Assembly (NCBI GenBank): GCA_029261875.1
Contig: JAJDAL010000050.1
Coordinates: 104,047 to 168,046 of the forward strand
Origin: Deltaproteobacteria bacterium
GTDB taxonomy: Bacteria; Myxococcota_A; UBA9160; JAJDAL01
DNA length: 64,000 bases
Reading direction: 5' to 3'
Shown: positions 47,357 to 56,579 of the stretch, piece after piece
How the letters are laid out: every line of letters begins with the position of its first letter
Position numbering within the stretch: position 1 is the stretch's first letter
Notes under the pieces: model-generated
Told to the model about the DNA's origin: nothing
The model's input: the letters and a program-made list of their open reading frames with translations, nothing else
Database searches by the model: none
Translations under genes and position numbers: made by a program

Positions 47357-49086
47357 ATCTGCTCCACTGCGGTGATGCCCAGAAGTTGCAGACCGTTGGC
47401 CAGCACCGTTCGAACCGCCGCCGCCATACCGAGACGCGCGGAGGTCAGCGCCGGGTCATCGGACAAGATGCGGTGATGGACTCCGTCTTGGAGATAGGGA
47501 TTCCACAATCCCGCGACCTCGCGCAGGAAGTAGGCAATGTGGTGGGGCTCCCGAGCCGCCGCCGCGTCGGAAACGACATCCGGAAACTCCGCGAGCTTCT
47601 TGAGCAGTGCCAATTCCTCGGACAACACCAGGGGCGACGCATCCACGGACGCCGCTTCGGGCAGAGCGATTCCCTGCTCGCCTGCCTTGCGTTCGACCCC
47701 ACAGGTTCGCGCGTGGGCGTATTGAACGTAATACGCGGGGTTCTTCTTCCAGTCGGTGTCCTTCGCGAGATCGAGATCGAAATCCAGATGGCCTTCGGCC
47801 CGACGTTGCACCATGAAAAAGCGAAACACATCCGCTCCGACATCGGCGATCAAGTCGTCCACGGTGACGTAGGTCGCACGTCGAGTGGATTGCTTTACCT
47901 GGGTCCCGCCCTGAGTCAGGGTGACGAATTGGTGCATGACCAATTCGATGCGGCTGGGATCGGCGCCGAGCGCGGCGATCGAGTCGCGAACGAAGGGAAA
48001 TTGCTCGATGTGATCCGCGCCCTGCACGTCGATGATGCAATCGAAGCCGCGTCGGATCTTGTCGCGGTGGTAGGCGATGTCGGGAAGCAGGTAGGTGGGC
48101 TCTCCGGTCCGTTTGACGATCACCCGATCGCGGTCCAATCCCAATTCCGTCGCTTTCAGCCAGACCGCCTCGTCCTGTTCGTACACCAATCCGCGCTCGC
48201 GCAGGGCCGCGATGGTCTCTTCGATCTTTCCATCGTCGTAGAACGATTTTTCGTTGGTGTAGACGTCGAACGCAATGTCCAAACGTTTCAGGGTTTCTTG
48301 AATCTCTCCGAAGATCTTCGTTTCCGCGGCCTCGCGAAACAACCCCTCCGCAGATTCATCGACCTTGGTATCGCCAAAGCGTTCGCAAAGGCTCGCCGCG
48401 ATTTCCGCGATGTACTCGCCCTGGTATCCGTCTTTCGGAAACACGACCGGCAGCCCATCGATTTGCTCGGGCCACTCCGCATCCGGCGATGCCAAGCTTT
48501 GCGCCCGCGGCGGCGCAGCGCGGCCCAACGCCTCCAAGTAGCGCGCCTTCACCGATTCACCGAGCACGCGCATCTGGCGACCGCCGTTGTTGAAGTAGTA
48601 CTCGCGGGTGACGTCGTGCCCCACGGCTTCGAGCAGTCGCGCGATGCAGTCTCCGAGCACCGCCTGTCGCCCGTGTCCCAGGGTCAGGGGGCCGGTCGGG
48701 TTGGCGGAAACGAACTCGACCTGAATGGACCGCTTCGTTTCCGGGGTCGCGCGGCCGTATTCGGGACCGGCCGCGAGAATTCGGGTCAACAGGTCGTGCC
48801 AACGCGCTTCGGCGAGCCAAACGTTCACGAAACCGGGCCCCGCCACCTCCATGCGTTCGATCAGGCCGTCACCGGAGGCCAGGGCTTCCATCAACCGCTC
48901 GGCGATCTGACGGGGCGGTTGCTTCAAACGCTTGGCGAGCACCAAGGCCGCATTGCAGGCGAAATCGCCGTGCTCCGCCTGACGCGGGACTTCGAGGGAA
49001 ACCGCCGGGGCCGCACCGCTGTCTCCCGCTTCGGCGAGCAACTTCGCCACCGCGGATTCGACCTTTTCGAGGAGTCGCTCTTTCAC
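47353..49086 (-). CDS. argS: Arginyl-tRNA synthetase
   Basis: 577 residues, class I synthetase. The N-terminal additional domain is followed by the HIGH-type box (ANPTGPLTLGHGR), the catalytic Rossmann fold and the C-terminal anticodon-binding helices. The KMSK loop is degenerate (VKQSTRR), as often in ArgRS. GTG at 49086. The stop overlaps the SPOR gene start. Confidence 0.94.
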   Translation of the reverse strand: MKERLLEKVESAVAKLLAEAGDSGAAPAVSLEVPRQAEHGDFACNAALVLAKRLKQPPRQIAERLMEALASGDGLIERMEVAGPGFVNVWLAEARWHDLLTRILAAGPEYGRATPETKRSIQVEFVSANPTGPLTLGHGRQAVLGDCIARLLEAVGHDVTREYYFNNGGRQMRVLGESVKARYLEALGRAAPPRAQSLASPDAEWPEQIDGLPVVFPKDGYQGEYIAEIAASLCERFGDTKVDESAEGLFREAAETKIFGEIQETLKRLDIAFDVYTNEKSFYDDGKIEETIAALRERGLVYEQDEAVWLKATELGLDRDRVIVKRTGEPTYLLPDIAYHRDKIRRGFDCIIDVQGADHIEQFPFVRDSIAALGADPSRIELVMHQFVTLTQGGTQVKQSTRRATYVTVDDLIADVGADVFRFFMVQRRAEGHLDFDLDLAKDTDWKKNPAYYVQYAHARTCGVERKAGEQGIALPEAASVDASPLVLSEELALLKKLAEFPDVVSDAAAAREPHHIAYFLREVAGLWNPYLQDGVHHRILSDDPALTSARLGMAAAVRTVLANGLQLLGITAVEQM

Positions 49087-49126
49087 GCCGCGAGGATCCC
49101 CCTATCCATCGATTTCGTCAAGGAAG

Positions 49127-49429
49127 TCAATAAGTTGGGGAAGCGGAGTCGGGAAAAAGCACCACCACCTCACCGGGCCGGGCCAGTCCCAGCTCCTCCC
49201 GGATCGTTCGTTCGACGGCGAGGGGATCCGAGACCAGGTCGCTGCCGTCCCGGCGCAAGCGGCCCAGTTCCCCTTCGAGCCATCCCACCTGGGTCCGGGA
49301 GTCACGAAGGCTCTCCCGCAGGCTCAGCCAGCTGCGCAATCCGGACTCTTGATCGAGCGCGACCACGACCAGCGCGCCCAGCACCAACGCGGGCACCAGC
49401 CAATATCGGTTCAAGCAACCGCCCCCCAC
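49127..49429 (-). CDS. ftsB: FtsB/DivIC-like septum formation initiator
   Basis: 100 residues: one membrane helix (about 11-26), then a coiled coil rich in Leu, Arg and Glu, and the C-terminal motif VERTIREELGLARPGEVVVLFP of the family. FtsB joins FtsL and FtsQ at the septum. GTG at 49429 or TTG at 49414 could start it; both are close to G-rich stretches. The 40-base gap to argS suggests one transcript. Confidence 0.85.
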   Translation of the reverse strand: MGGGCLNRYWLVPALVLGALVVVALDQESGLRSWLSLRESLRDSRTQVGWLEGELGRLRRDGSDLVSDPLAVERTIREELGLARPGEVVVLFPDSASPTY

Positions 49430-49568
49430 CCCTACCGGGTCGGTGACTTTAGGGAGCCAATCGCCGTTCGGCTAGGAGCTCTGGCGAAGAATCGCGCGTT
49501 CCCGGTCCGCGCGGGTTCAGGGGCCCGTTCGGGGTCGGATTCCGCGCGACACCCGGTTCGTGAACCCA

Positions 49569-50111
49569 TCAGGGGCTGGGCTCGCCGCGGGCCCCCAATG
49601 CCTTCTTGATGCGCGCCACGTAGGTTTCCGAATCCCAATCCCGAGGGCCGATGAAGCGCGCTTCGACGCGTCCGCGCGTATCGATCAGGTAGGTCTCCGG
49701 GAAACGGGTGCTTTGGTACGCATTCGCGACCGCGCGGTCCGCATCCATCAAGATCGGAAAGCTCAAGTCCATGCGGTCGCGGAACGCCACGACGTCGGAT
49801 TCATCGTCGTCCACGGAAATCGCCACCAACTCGAAGGACTCGCCGCGCAAGCGTTGATACAGACGCTCCATGCTCGGCATCTCGTCCTCACAGGGTTTGC
49901 ACCAGGTCGCCCAGAAGTTGAGGAGCACCACTTTTCCGCGAAGGTCGGCGAGCGATACAGGAGCGCCACCGCCTGGACCCGAAAGGGAGAATGCGGGAGC
50001 GGTTTGGCCAGGCCCCATCGGATCGGGGACCCCGCGTGCCAACAGGACCACGAGCAGCGCCGTTATGGCGACCGAAACGCCGACTGCGATGACGCCAGCA
50101 TGGGACTTCAC
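49569..50111 (-). CDS. TlpA/ResA-like membrane-anchored thiol-disulfide reductase
   Basis: 180 residues from the GTG at 50111. One membrane helix (about 6-26) anchors a thioredoxin-fold domain with NFWATWCKPCEDEMP (active CxxC) and the cis-Pro segment FPETYLIDT. It most likely reduces cysteines in periplasmic proteins such as cytochrome c apoproteins. It follows rplQ by ten bases, an unusual spot for the family. Confidence 0.85.
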   Translation of the reverse strand: MKSHAGVIAVGVSVAITALLVVLLARGVPDPMGPGQTAPAFSLSGPGGGAPVSLADLRGKVVLLNFWATWCKPCEDEMPSMERLYQRLRGESFELVAISVDDDESDVVAFRDRMDLSFPILMDADRAVANAYQSTRFPETYLIDTRGRVEARFIGPRDWDSETYVARIKKALGARGEPSP

Positions 50112-50121
50112 CGGCGGCCGC

Positions 50122-50667
50122 CTACTCCTTGGCTGTGCTCTTCTTGGAGGCCTTCTTGCGCGTCGACTTCTTCTTTTCGCCTTCGCTGGCGGCGGCCTTC
50201 TTGGCGGCCGTTTTCTTTGTGGCGGCTTTCTTCGATTTCGTCTCTTCGGCGGCCTTCTTGGCCGTCGCCTTCTTTCGCGCAGCCTTCTTGCCCGCGGGTT
50301 TTCCCGACTCCATGGGCCCAACCAACTCGATGATCGAAACCGCGGCGGCGTCACCCGTGCGATTGCGAAGCTTCACCACACGGGTGTAGCCACCGGGTCG
50401 CTCGCGGAAGCGTTCGGCCAACTCGCCGAATACCTTCGCCGCAACCTCTCGACTCCGAAGCGACTGCATGGCCTGTCGACGCGCGTGCAGGTCGCCCCGC
50501 TTGCCCAAGGTGATGATCCGATCGGCTACGCGACGCAAGGCTTTGGCCTTTGCATCGGTGGTCTCGATCCTCTCGTGCTCGAACAACGAAGTCACGAGAT
50601 TGCGGTACAGCGCTTTTCGATGAGCGCTGGTTCGCCCCAGTTTTGACGCCAGCTTGCGGTGTCGCAT
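50122..50667 (-). CDS. rplQ: Large ribosomal subunit protein bL17 with Lys/Ala-rich tail
   Basis: 181 residues. The first ~118 are standard bL17 (MRHRKLASKLGRTSAHRKAL). The last ~63 are Lys, Ala, Thr and Ser only, in runs like KKAARKKATAKKA, similar to the histone-like protein at 8842-9207. The tail would be a basic, unstructured extension from the ribosome surface. ATG at 50667 abuts the rpoA stop with no gap, the end of the alpha operon. Confidence 0.93.
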   Translation of the reverse strand: MRHRKLASKLGRTSAHRKALYRNLVTSLFEHERIETTDAKAKALRRVADRIITLGKRGDLHARRQAMQSLRSREVAAKVFGELAERFRERPGGYTRVVKLRNRTGDAAAVSIIELVGPMESGKPAGKKAARKKATAKKAAEETKSKKAATKKTAAKKAAASEGEKKKSTRKKASKKSTAKE

Positions 50668-51696
50668 CTACGCCTCAGTCCGCTCCCGAATCTTCTCGAG
50701 CTCTTGTCGCGTCGGGAAGCCGTCGAGCTTCAATCCCAGGGAAAGTCCCAGGCTCGTCAGAATTTCTTTGATCTCGTTCAAGGACTTCCGACCAAAGTTC
50801 TTGGTCTTCAGCATCTCGCCTTCGGTCTTCTGCACCAACTCGCCGATGTAGCGAATGTTGGCATTCTGCAGACAATTCGCCGACCGCACCGAAAGCTCCA
50901 GCTCATCGACCGAGCGGAAGAGATTCGGATTGAGCTGCGTGACTTCCGGCGTCGGAGTCGGTGCCAACTCTTCGGGCTCTTCGAAGTTGATGAAGATCGA
51001 AAGTTGGTCCTTGAGGATCTTCGCCGCGAACGCCACTGCATCCGACGGAGAAACCGCACCGTTGGTCCACACCTCGAGCGTCAGCCGGTCGAAATCGGTT
51101 TCGCGCCCGACGCGAGCCGGGGTAATGGTGTAGTTCACGCGTTCGACCGGAGAAAAGATCGAATCGATCGGAATGGTTCCAATCGACATCTCTTCCGTCT
51201 TGTTCTTTTCGGCGGGGACGTATCCCTTACCCGAATCCACCGTGACCTCGACTTCCACGTCTGCGTCCGGCGACAACGTGGCGATCTTGTGGTCCGGGTT
51301 CAGAATTTCGACCGTGGAGTCATCGGCGACCAGATCGCTGGCCTTCAGAATCCCCTCGCCTCGCTTGTGCAGCTTGAGGGTCTTGGGCCCCTCCGAGTGC
51401 ATGCGGACGCGAACCTCTTTCATGTTCAGCACGACGTCCGTCACGTCCTCGAGAACACCGGGAATCGCGGTGAATTCGTGCATGACGCCGTTGATCCGGA
51501 CACTGGTGATCGCCGACCCCTGGAGCGAGGACAGCAGGATGCGGCGCAGAGCGTTGCCCAGGGTCACACCGAAGCCACGCTCGAGCGGCTCGCACGCGAA
51601 TCGGCCATAGCTCTCCGTCAGAGTCTCTTCCTCGATTTCGAGGCGCTTGGGACGAATGAGTTCTCGCCAGTTTCTTGCGACCAATTCTTGTTGCAT
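50668..51696 (-). CDS. rpoA: RNA polymerase alpha subunit
   Basis: 342 residues. N-terminal assembly domain (about 1-235) with LGNALRRILLSSLQGSAIT, a flexible linker, and a C-terminal domain (about 255-330) with LELSVRSANCLQNANI and KNFGRKSLNEIKEIL that contacts DNA and activators. A GGGAGGT site precedes the ATG. Full length. Confidence 0.97.
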   Translation of the reverse strand: MQQELVARNWRELIRPKRLEIEEETLTESYGRFACEPLERGFGVTLGNALRRILLSSLQGSAITSVRINGVMHEFTAIPGVLEDVTDVVLNMKEVRVRMHSEGPKTLKLHKRGEGILKASDLVADDSTVEILNPDHKIATLSPDADVEVEVTVDSGKGYVPAEKNKTEEMSIGTIPIDSIFSPVERVNYTITPARVGRETDFDRLTLEVWTNGAVSPSDAVAFAAKILKDQLSIFINFEEPEELAPTPTPEVTQLNPNLFRSVDELELSVRSANCLQNANIRYIGELVQKTEGEMLKTKNFGRKSLNEIKEILTSLGLSLGLKLDGFPTRQELEKIRERTEA

Positions 51697-51727
51697 AGGA
51701 CCTCCCGAAAGGGTTCGCGCTACGGGG

Positions 51728-52354
51728 TCAGCGCGAGTAGTGCTCGACGATCAGTTGTTCCTGAATCGGCAGCGTTATGTCTTCTCGTGTGGGGAGCGAC
51801 TTGACCGTTCCCTCGAATTTTTCTTTCTCGATTTCCAGCCAATTGGGGACACTTCGACGTTCGAGAGCATCCAAGGCGCCGGAAACCCGCGCGATCTCAC
51901 GCGACTTCTCGCGCAATCGAATCGTCATCCCCGGCTTGACGAGCATCGAAGGCGTACTGGCCTTGCGCTCGTTGACGATGAAATGACCGTGTCGAACCAA
52001 CTGTCGCGCTTCGGCGCGCGACGTTGCGAAGCCCAGCCGGAAGACCGTGTTGTCGAGTCGTCGTTCCAGCAGAACGAGCAGATTCTCACCCGCCAACCCG
52101 CGCATCCGCGAAGCGTGCGACATGGTGCGGCGGAACTGCTTCTCCACCAGGCCGTACATGCGACGGACCTTCTGCTTTTCGCGCAGCTGAATGCCGTAAT
52201 CCGAGAAACGCTGACGGCCCTGGCCGTGCTGGCCCGGGGGATATGCGCGTTTCTCCACCCCACACTTCTCGCTGAAGCAACGATCGCCCTTCAGGAAGAG
52301 TTTCGTGCCTTCGCGCCGACACTGGCGGCAAACGGAACCGGTATATCTCGCCAT
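51728..52354 (-). CDS. rpsD: Small ribosomal subunit protein uS4
   Basis: 208 residues. A zinc-binding N-terminus with four Cys (CRQCRREGTKLFLKGDRC, then SEKC) marks the metal-containing form; the S4 RNA-binding fold follows (RLDNTVFRLGFATSRAEARQ). In E. coli uS4 represses the alpha operon. Confidence 0.96.
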   Translation of the reverse strand: MARYTGSVCRQCRREGTKLFLKGDRCFSEKCGVEKRAYPPGQHGQGRQRFSDYGIQLREKQKVRRMYGLVEKQFRRTMSHASRMRGLAGENLLVLLERRLDNTVFRLGFATSRAEARQLVRHGHFIVNERKASTPSMLVKPGMTIRLREKSREIARVSGALDALERRSVPNWLEIEKEKFEGTVKSLPTREDITLPIQEQLIVEHYSR

Positions 52355-52363
52355 GATTCTCCC

Positions 52364-52747
52364 TCAGACTCGCCGGCGCTTGGGCGGACGGCAGCCGTTG
52401 TGCGGAATCGGCGTCACGTCGCGTATCAAGGACACGCGCATTCCCGCCGCCTGAAGCGCGCGAAGCGCGGATTCGCGACCGGCACCGGGGCCCTTCACGT
52501 AGACGCCCAGCGAACGGACGCCGTGTTCCATCGCCTTTTTCGCGCATTCTTCGGCCGCCACCTGGGCCGCAAACGGAGTCGATTTCCGCGACCCCTTGAA
52601 GCCCTGTTGACCCGCCGTCGACCACGCCAACGTGTTTCCCGATACATCGGTAATGGTCACGATGGTGTTGTTGAACGTCGACTGGATATGGGCAATGCCC
52701 GTGGCGATGTTCTTCTTGATTTTCTTCTTCGTACCTTTTTTCACCAT
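52364..52747 (-). CDS. rpsK: Small ribosomal subunit protein uS11
   Basis: 127 residues with IHIQSTFNNTIVTITD-type core (GIAHIQSTFNNTIVTITD) and the GMRVSLIRDVTPIPHNGCRP end that lines the mRNA exit platform. Basic N-terminus. Three bases separate it from rpsM. Confidence 0.96.
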   Translation of the reverse strand: MVKKGTKKKIKKNIATGIAHIQSTFNNTIVTITDVSGNTLAWSTAGQQGFKGSRKSTPFAAQVAAEECAKKAMEHGVRSLGVYVKGPGAGRESALRALQAAGMRVSLIRDVTPIPHNGCRPPKRRRV

Positions 52748-52750
52748 GGT

Positions 52751-53134
52751 CTACTTCTTGGTCGCCGCTTTCTTCTTGCCCGCGACCGTCTTGCGCGGAC
52801 CCTTCCGCGTTCGGGCGTTGGTATGTGTTCTCTGTCCTCGCACCGGGAGACCGCGCCGATGGCGCAATCCGCGATAGCACCCGATGTCCATCAACATCTT
52901 GATGTTCTGTGAAACCTCGCGTCGGAGATCACCTTCGACCTTGAACTCACGTTCGATGATGTCGCGCAGTTTGATCACGTCACCTTCGCTGAGTTGGTCG
53001 GATTTCGTATCGAGTTCGATCTCGGCCTTTGCACAAATCGCGCGAGCGGAGCTGCGCCCGATTCCGCAGATATAGGTGAGCGCAATCTCGATGCGCTTGT
53101 TCCTCGGCAGATCGATTCCCGCTATGCGTGCCAT
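52751..53134 (-). CDS. rpsM: Small ribosomal subunit protein uS13
   Basis: 127 residues beginning MARIAGIDLPRNKRIEIALT, with the helix-two-turn-helix GIGRSSARAIC and the C-terminal RGLRHRRGLPVRGQRT that reaches the P-site tRNA. A short Lys/Ala end resembles the tail of bL17. Confidence 0.96.
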   Translation of the reverse strand: MARIAGIDLPRNKRIEIALTYICGIGRSSARAICAKAEIELDTKSDQLSEGDVIKLRDIIEREFKVEGDLRREVSQNIKMLMDIGCYRGLRHRRGLPVRGQRTHTNARTRKGPRKTVAGKKKAATKK

Positions 53135-53159
53135 CGGTGGTCTCCTTCCAAGCCCCGGA

Positions 53160-53273
53160 TTAACCCTGGCGTTGCTTGTGTTTGGGGTTTTCGCAAATCA
53201 CACGCAACACACCGCGTCGCTTGATGACGCGACACTTCTCACAAATTTTTCGAACCGATGCTCGAACCTTCAT
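53160..53273 (-). CDS. rpmJ: Large ribosomal subunit protein bL36
   Basis: 37 residues, MKVRASVRKICEKCRVIKRR at the start, with the Cys3-His zinc site (CEKC, ICENPKHKQ) of the metal-binding form. Too short for most gene callers. It sits between map and rpsM; infA, often next to it, is not here. Confidence 0.95.
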   Translation of the reverse strand: MKVRASVRKICEKCRVIKRRGVLRVICENPKHKQRQG

Positions 53274-53285
53274 CTACCCCGTACC

Positions 53286-54074
53286 TCAGTGCGATCCATC
53301 GACCTGGGTCAATATTTCCGGACCGTTGTCGGTCACCAGGATCGTATGTTCGAAATGCGCCGACAGGCTCCCATCGTCGGTCACGGCCGTCCAATCATCA
53401 TCGAGCATGCGGACGTCCGGACCTCCGACATTCACCATGGGCTCGATGGCAAAAACCATCCCCGACAAAAGCCTCGGGCCTCGGCCGGGACTTCCGTAGT
53501 TGGGAATCTGCGGCGGTTCGTGGAGCTGCCGGCCGATGCCGTGTCCGACGAAATCGCGCACAACCGAGTAGCCGGGTTTTTCCGCGTGCTGCTGAACCCG
53601 GTTCCCGATGTCCGACAACCGGTTGCCCGGCCGCATCGCCTCGACACCGCAATAGAGTGAAGCGCGGGTCGCCTCGATCAGTTCCAGGGCCGCGGGGTCG
53701 ACCTCACCGATCGGAATCGTCACCGCTGAATCGCCGTGAAAGCCCTCCGCCTCGACCCCGAAATCCAGCGTAACGATATCGCCATCGCGCAGTTCGCGCT
53801 CCCCCGGGATGCCGTGAACGATCTCCTCGTTGACGGAGATGCAGATCACGGCCGGAAAGGCCGGCAGACCGCGGGGGGCGTACCCCAGAAACGAGGAGAC
53901 GACCCCGCGTTGATCGATCAATTGGCGCGCCCGGGCGTCGATTTCACCCGTCGTCACGCCGGCCCGGGTGATCTCCCGCAGCTCGAGCAGGATTTCGGCC
54001 ACGTGACGACCGGCCGCCCGCATGGATTCCACCTCGCGTCGGGTCTTGATCGGTATGTGGCTCGCCACGTTCAC
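53286..54074 (-). CDS. map: Methionine aminopeptidase (type I)
   Basis: 262 residues. It removes the initiator Met. Metal ligands are in TLDFGVEAEGFHGDSAVT, FVGHGIGRQLHE, FAIEPMV and FEHTILV. No zinc-finger N-terminus. GTG at 54074 overlaps the adk stop. It stands in the usual secY-adk-map order of the spc/alpha boundary. Confidence 0.95.
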   Translation of the reverse strand: MNVASHIPIKTRREVESMRAAGRHVAEILLELREITRAGVTTGEIDARARQLIDQRGVVSSFLGYAPRGLPAFPAVICISVNEEIVHGIPGERELRDGDIVTLDFGVEAEGFHGDSAVTIPIGEVDPAALELIEATRASLYCGVEAMRPGNRLSDIGNRVQQHAEKPGYSVVRDFVGHGIGRQLHEPPQIPNYGSPGRGPRLLSGMVFAIEPMVNVGGPDVRMLDDDWTAVTDDGSLSAHFEHTILVTDNGPEILTQVDGSH

Positions 54075-54643
54075 CCGCCCAACGCCTCCAGAATCCGCTG
54101 CTCTACATCTTCGACCGAGCCCTTGCCCTTCACTTCGTGAGCGATTCCCTGACCGCGATAGTGGTTGACGAGCGGCTCGGTCTGCTCCCGGTAGACCTGC
54201 ATTCGGTTGCGAATCGTGGCCTCGTCATCGTCGCTGCGCCCCTCGATTTCCGCGCGTTTGAGCAGGCGCGCCACGAGTTCGTCCTCATCGACGCTGATGG
54301 CAATGCACTTCTGCAGGGGACGCCCCAGCTTCTCGAGCAGCCGGTCGAGGGCCTCGGCCTGTGCGAGCGTGCGCGGGAAACCGTCGAGAATGAAGCCGCG
54401 TTCCGCGTCGCTCTGCCGCAAGCGTTCCTCTGCGATACCAATCACGATCTCGTCCGGTACCAGGTCACCGCGCTCCATCACCGCTTGCGCCTTCAATCCG
54501 ATTTCCGTCTTGCGCGCGACCGCATCCCGAAGCATGTCACCGGTCGAAATCTGGGGTACGCGCAGGCGCTCGATCAAGATTGCGGCCTGGGTTCCCTTGC
54601 CTGCGCCGGGCGGCCCCAATAGCAACAAGCGGGAAGCGCTCAT
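54071..54643 (-). CDS. adk: Adenylate kinase, short form
   Basis: 190 residues. LLLGPPGAGKGTQA is the P-loop; GFILDGFPRTLAQA and the Arg pair in RAEIEGRSDDDEATIRNRM follow. The LID domain is the short loop, with no zinc-binding insert. It equilibrates AMP, ATP and ADP. ATG overlaps the secY stop by four bases. Confidence 0.95.
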   Translation of the reverse strand: MSASRLLLLGPPGAGKGTQAAILIERLRVPQISTGDMLRDAVARKTEIGLKAQAVMERGDLVPDEIVIGIAEERLRQSDAERGFILDGFPRTLAQAEALDRLLEKLGRPLQKCIAISVDEDELVARLLKRAEIEGRSDDDEATIRNRMQVYREQTEPLVNHYRGQGIAHEVKGKGSVEDVEQRILEALGG

Positions 54644-55950
54644 CGGCCCAGCCTCGCACGCGTGCGCTGGCCGCCGACGAAACCTTCGTACTGACGGGAA
54701 ACCAGGTGTGATTCGATCTGGCCGATCGTATCCAGCGCGACTCCGACCACGATCAAGAGCGCCGTACCGCCAAAGAAGATCGGCACGCCCAATCGCGCGG
54801 TCACGAAGATCGGGACCACGCAAATCAGCGAGATGTAGACGGACCCGACCAGGGTCAAGCGACTCAGAATTCTGTCGATGTGTTCCGCGGTTCGTTTTCC
54901 GGGCCGAATGCCGGGAATGTACCCACCAAAGCGCTTGATGTTGTCCGCCACATCCATCGGGTTGATCATGATCGCCGTGTAGAAGTAACAGAAGAAGATG
55001 ATCAGCCCGACGTAGACGAGGTTGTAGAGCGCCCCACCGAACGCCAGGTAGTCCTGGATGAAATTATTGAGCGCGGGAATCTCGACGAATTGCCCGATCA
55101 TGAGCGGGAAGCTCAGGATCGAGGAAGCGAAAATCGGCGGTATCACGCCAGCGGAATTGACCCGCAAGGGAAAATAGCTGGTTCCCCCCTGCGTCATTCG
55201 GCGCCCCACCACCCGGCGCGCGTGTTGAATGGGGATACGGCGTTGCCCTCTCTCCATGAACACGACGGCACCGGTGACGGCGACGATGAAGCCCAGCAGA
55301 AAGATGAGTTCGAGCAGCGTCAACTCGTCGGTGCGCAACAGCTCGCGCAGCTGTCCCAAGGCCGAGGGAATCGAGACCACGATGCTGGCAAAGATCACCA
55401 TGGAGATCCCGTTGCCGATTCCGCGCTCGGTGATCTGTTCACCCAACCACATGATGAACGCCGTGCCCGTGGTCAACGTCAACATGGTCATGAGGCGAAA
55501 ACTCCAGCCCGGATCGAGGACCGCCCCCTCGCCGAACTGTCCCGACTCGAGCGCGCTGGAGATCAAGAAACTCTGGATGATCGCAAGACCGATGGTCGCG
55601 TAGCGCGTCCACTGATTGATCTTCTTGCGACCCGCTTCGCCTTCCTTCTTCAGTTCTTCGAGCTTCGGCACGACGACGGTCAACAGCTGAAAAATGATCG
55701 ACGCGCTGATGTACGGCATGATGCCCAGCGCAAAAATCGAGAGCCTTTCGAGGGCGCCACCCGAAAACAGATTCAACAGACCGACGGCCGTCCCCGAGAA
55801 TTGTTCGAAGAACTGACGGATGACCTCCGCATCGATCCCCGGCGTCACGATTGCGGCACCAACCCGATACACAGCCAACATCCCGAACGTGAACAGAATT
55901 CGCTTCTGAAGCTCGGGAACGCGCGCGATGTTCTGGACGCCGCCGGTCAC
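54640..55950 (-). CDS. secY: Preprotein translocase subunit SecY
   Basis: 436 residues with ten membrane helices. The N-terminal helix RILFTFGMLAVYRVGAAI, the plug-side GLLNLFSGGALERLSIFALG and MPYISASIIFQLL are the family signatures; AFGGALYNLVYVGLIIFFC is late in the protein. It forms the Sec channel. GTG start overlaps the rplO stop. Confidence 0.96.
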   Translation of the reverse strand: MTGGVQNIARVPELQKRILFTFGMLAVYRVGAAIVTPGIDAEVIRQFFEQFSGTAVGLLNLFSGGALERLSIFALGIMPYISASIIFQLLTVVVPKLEELKKEGEAGRKKINQWTRYATIGLAIIQSFLISSALESGQFGEGAVLDPGWSFRLMTMLTLTTGTAFIMWLGEQITERGIGNGISMVIFASIVVSIPSALGQLRELLRTDELTLLELIFLLGFIVAVTGAVVFMERGQRRIPIQHARRVVGRRMTQGGTSYFPLRVNSAGVIPPIFASSILSFPLMIGQFVEIPALNNFIQDYLAFGGALYNLVYVGLIIFFCYFYTAIMINPMDVADNIKRFGGYIPGIRPGKRTAEHIDRILSRLTLVGSVYISLICVVPIFVTARLGVPIFFGGTALLIVVGVALDTIGQIESHLVSRQYEGFVGGQRTRARLGR

Positions 55951-56390
55951 CCGGTGATCTCCACGGTTCCACCCGCTTCTTCGATCTTGCGCTTGGCCGC
56001 CGCGCTTGCCTTCGCGATCTTCACCGTGAGCCCCTTGGGCGCATCGCCGTGGGCCAACAGCTTCACGGGGCGCTTGCGCTTGGGCAGCATGCCCCGCTCG
56101 CGAAGCGCATCCACATCCACGGTGGAGCCCTCCGGAAAGACGACCAGGGAAGCGAGATTGACGACGGAATACTCCACGCGTCCGGGATTGTGAAACCCGC
56201 GCTTGGGAATCCGCCGCACGAGGGGCATCTGCCCACCTTCGAAGTGAAGCGGAGTCTCACGGCCGGCGGAACGGTGACCCTGCCCCTTCATTCCGCGACC
56301 GGAAGTCTTGTGGTTGCCCGAACCCGGACCGCGTCCTACCCGCTTGGGACGGTGCCGCGCACCCGGTCGATGACTCAGTTGATCCAACAT
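55947..56390 (-). CDS. rplO: Large ribosomal subunit protein uL15
   Basis: 147 residues. The glycine-rich basic N-terminus (RVGRGPGSGNHKTSGRGMKG) threads into 23S rRNA; the globular end has VNLASLVVFPEGSTVDVDAL. It overlaps secY by four bases. Confidence 0.95.
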   Translation of the reverse strand: MLDQLSHRPGARHRPKRVGRGPGSGNHKTSGRGMKGQGHRSAGRETPLHFEGGQMPLVRRIPKRGFHNPGRVEYSVVNLASLVVFPEGSTVDVDALRERGMLPKRKRPVKLLAHGDAPKGLTVKIAKASAAAKRKIEEAGGTVEITG

Positions 56391-56393
56391 CGT

Positions 56394-56579
56394 TTACTCC
56401 ACCACCACCAAATGGCGAACCTTGTTGATCATCCCGCGATTGGCGGGGGTATCGAGCACTTCGACACTCTGATTCAAGCGTCGCAACCCGAGGCCCCGAA
56501 TCGTGGCGCGCTGCCTGCGGTCGTATCCGATCCAGCTGCGCACCCATTTCACGCGAATTCGATTTCCACCCTCGGTCAT
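56394..56579 (-). CDS. rpmD: Large ribosomal subunit protein uL30
   Basis: 61 residues: IRVKWVRSWIGYDRRQRATI and the TPANRGMINKVRHLVVVE end fit the bacterial uL30. The ATG overlaps the rpsE stop. In this operon position uL30 is expected. Confidence 0.94.
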   Translation of the reverse strand: MTEGGNRIRVKWVRSWIGYDRRQRATIRGLGLRRLNQSVEVLDTPANRGMINKVRHLVVVE

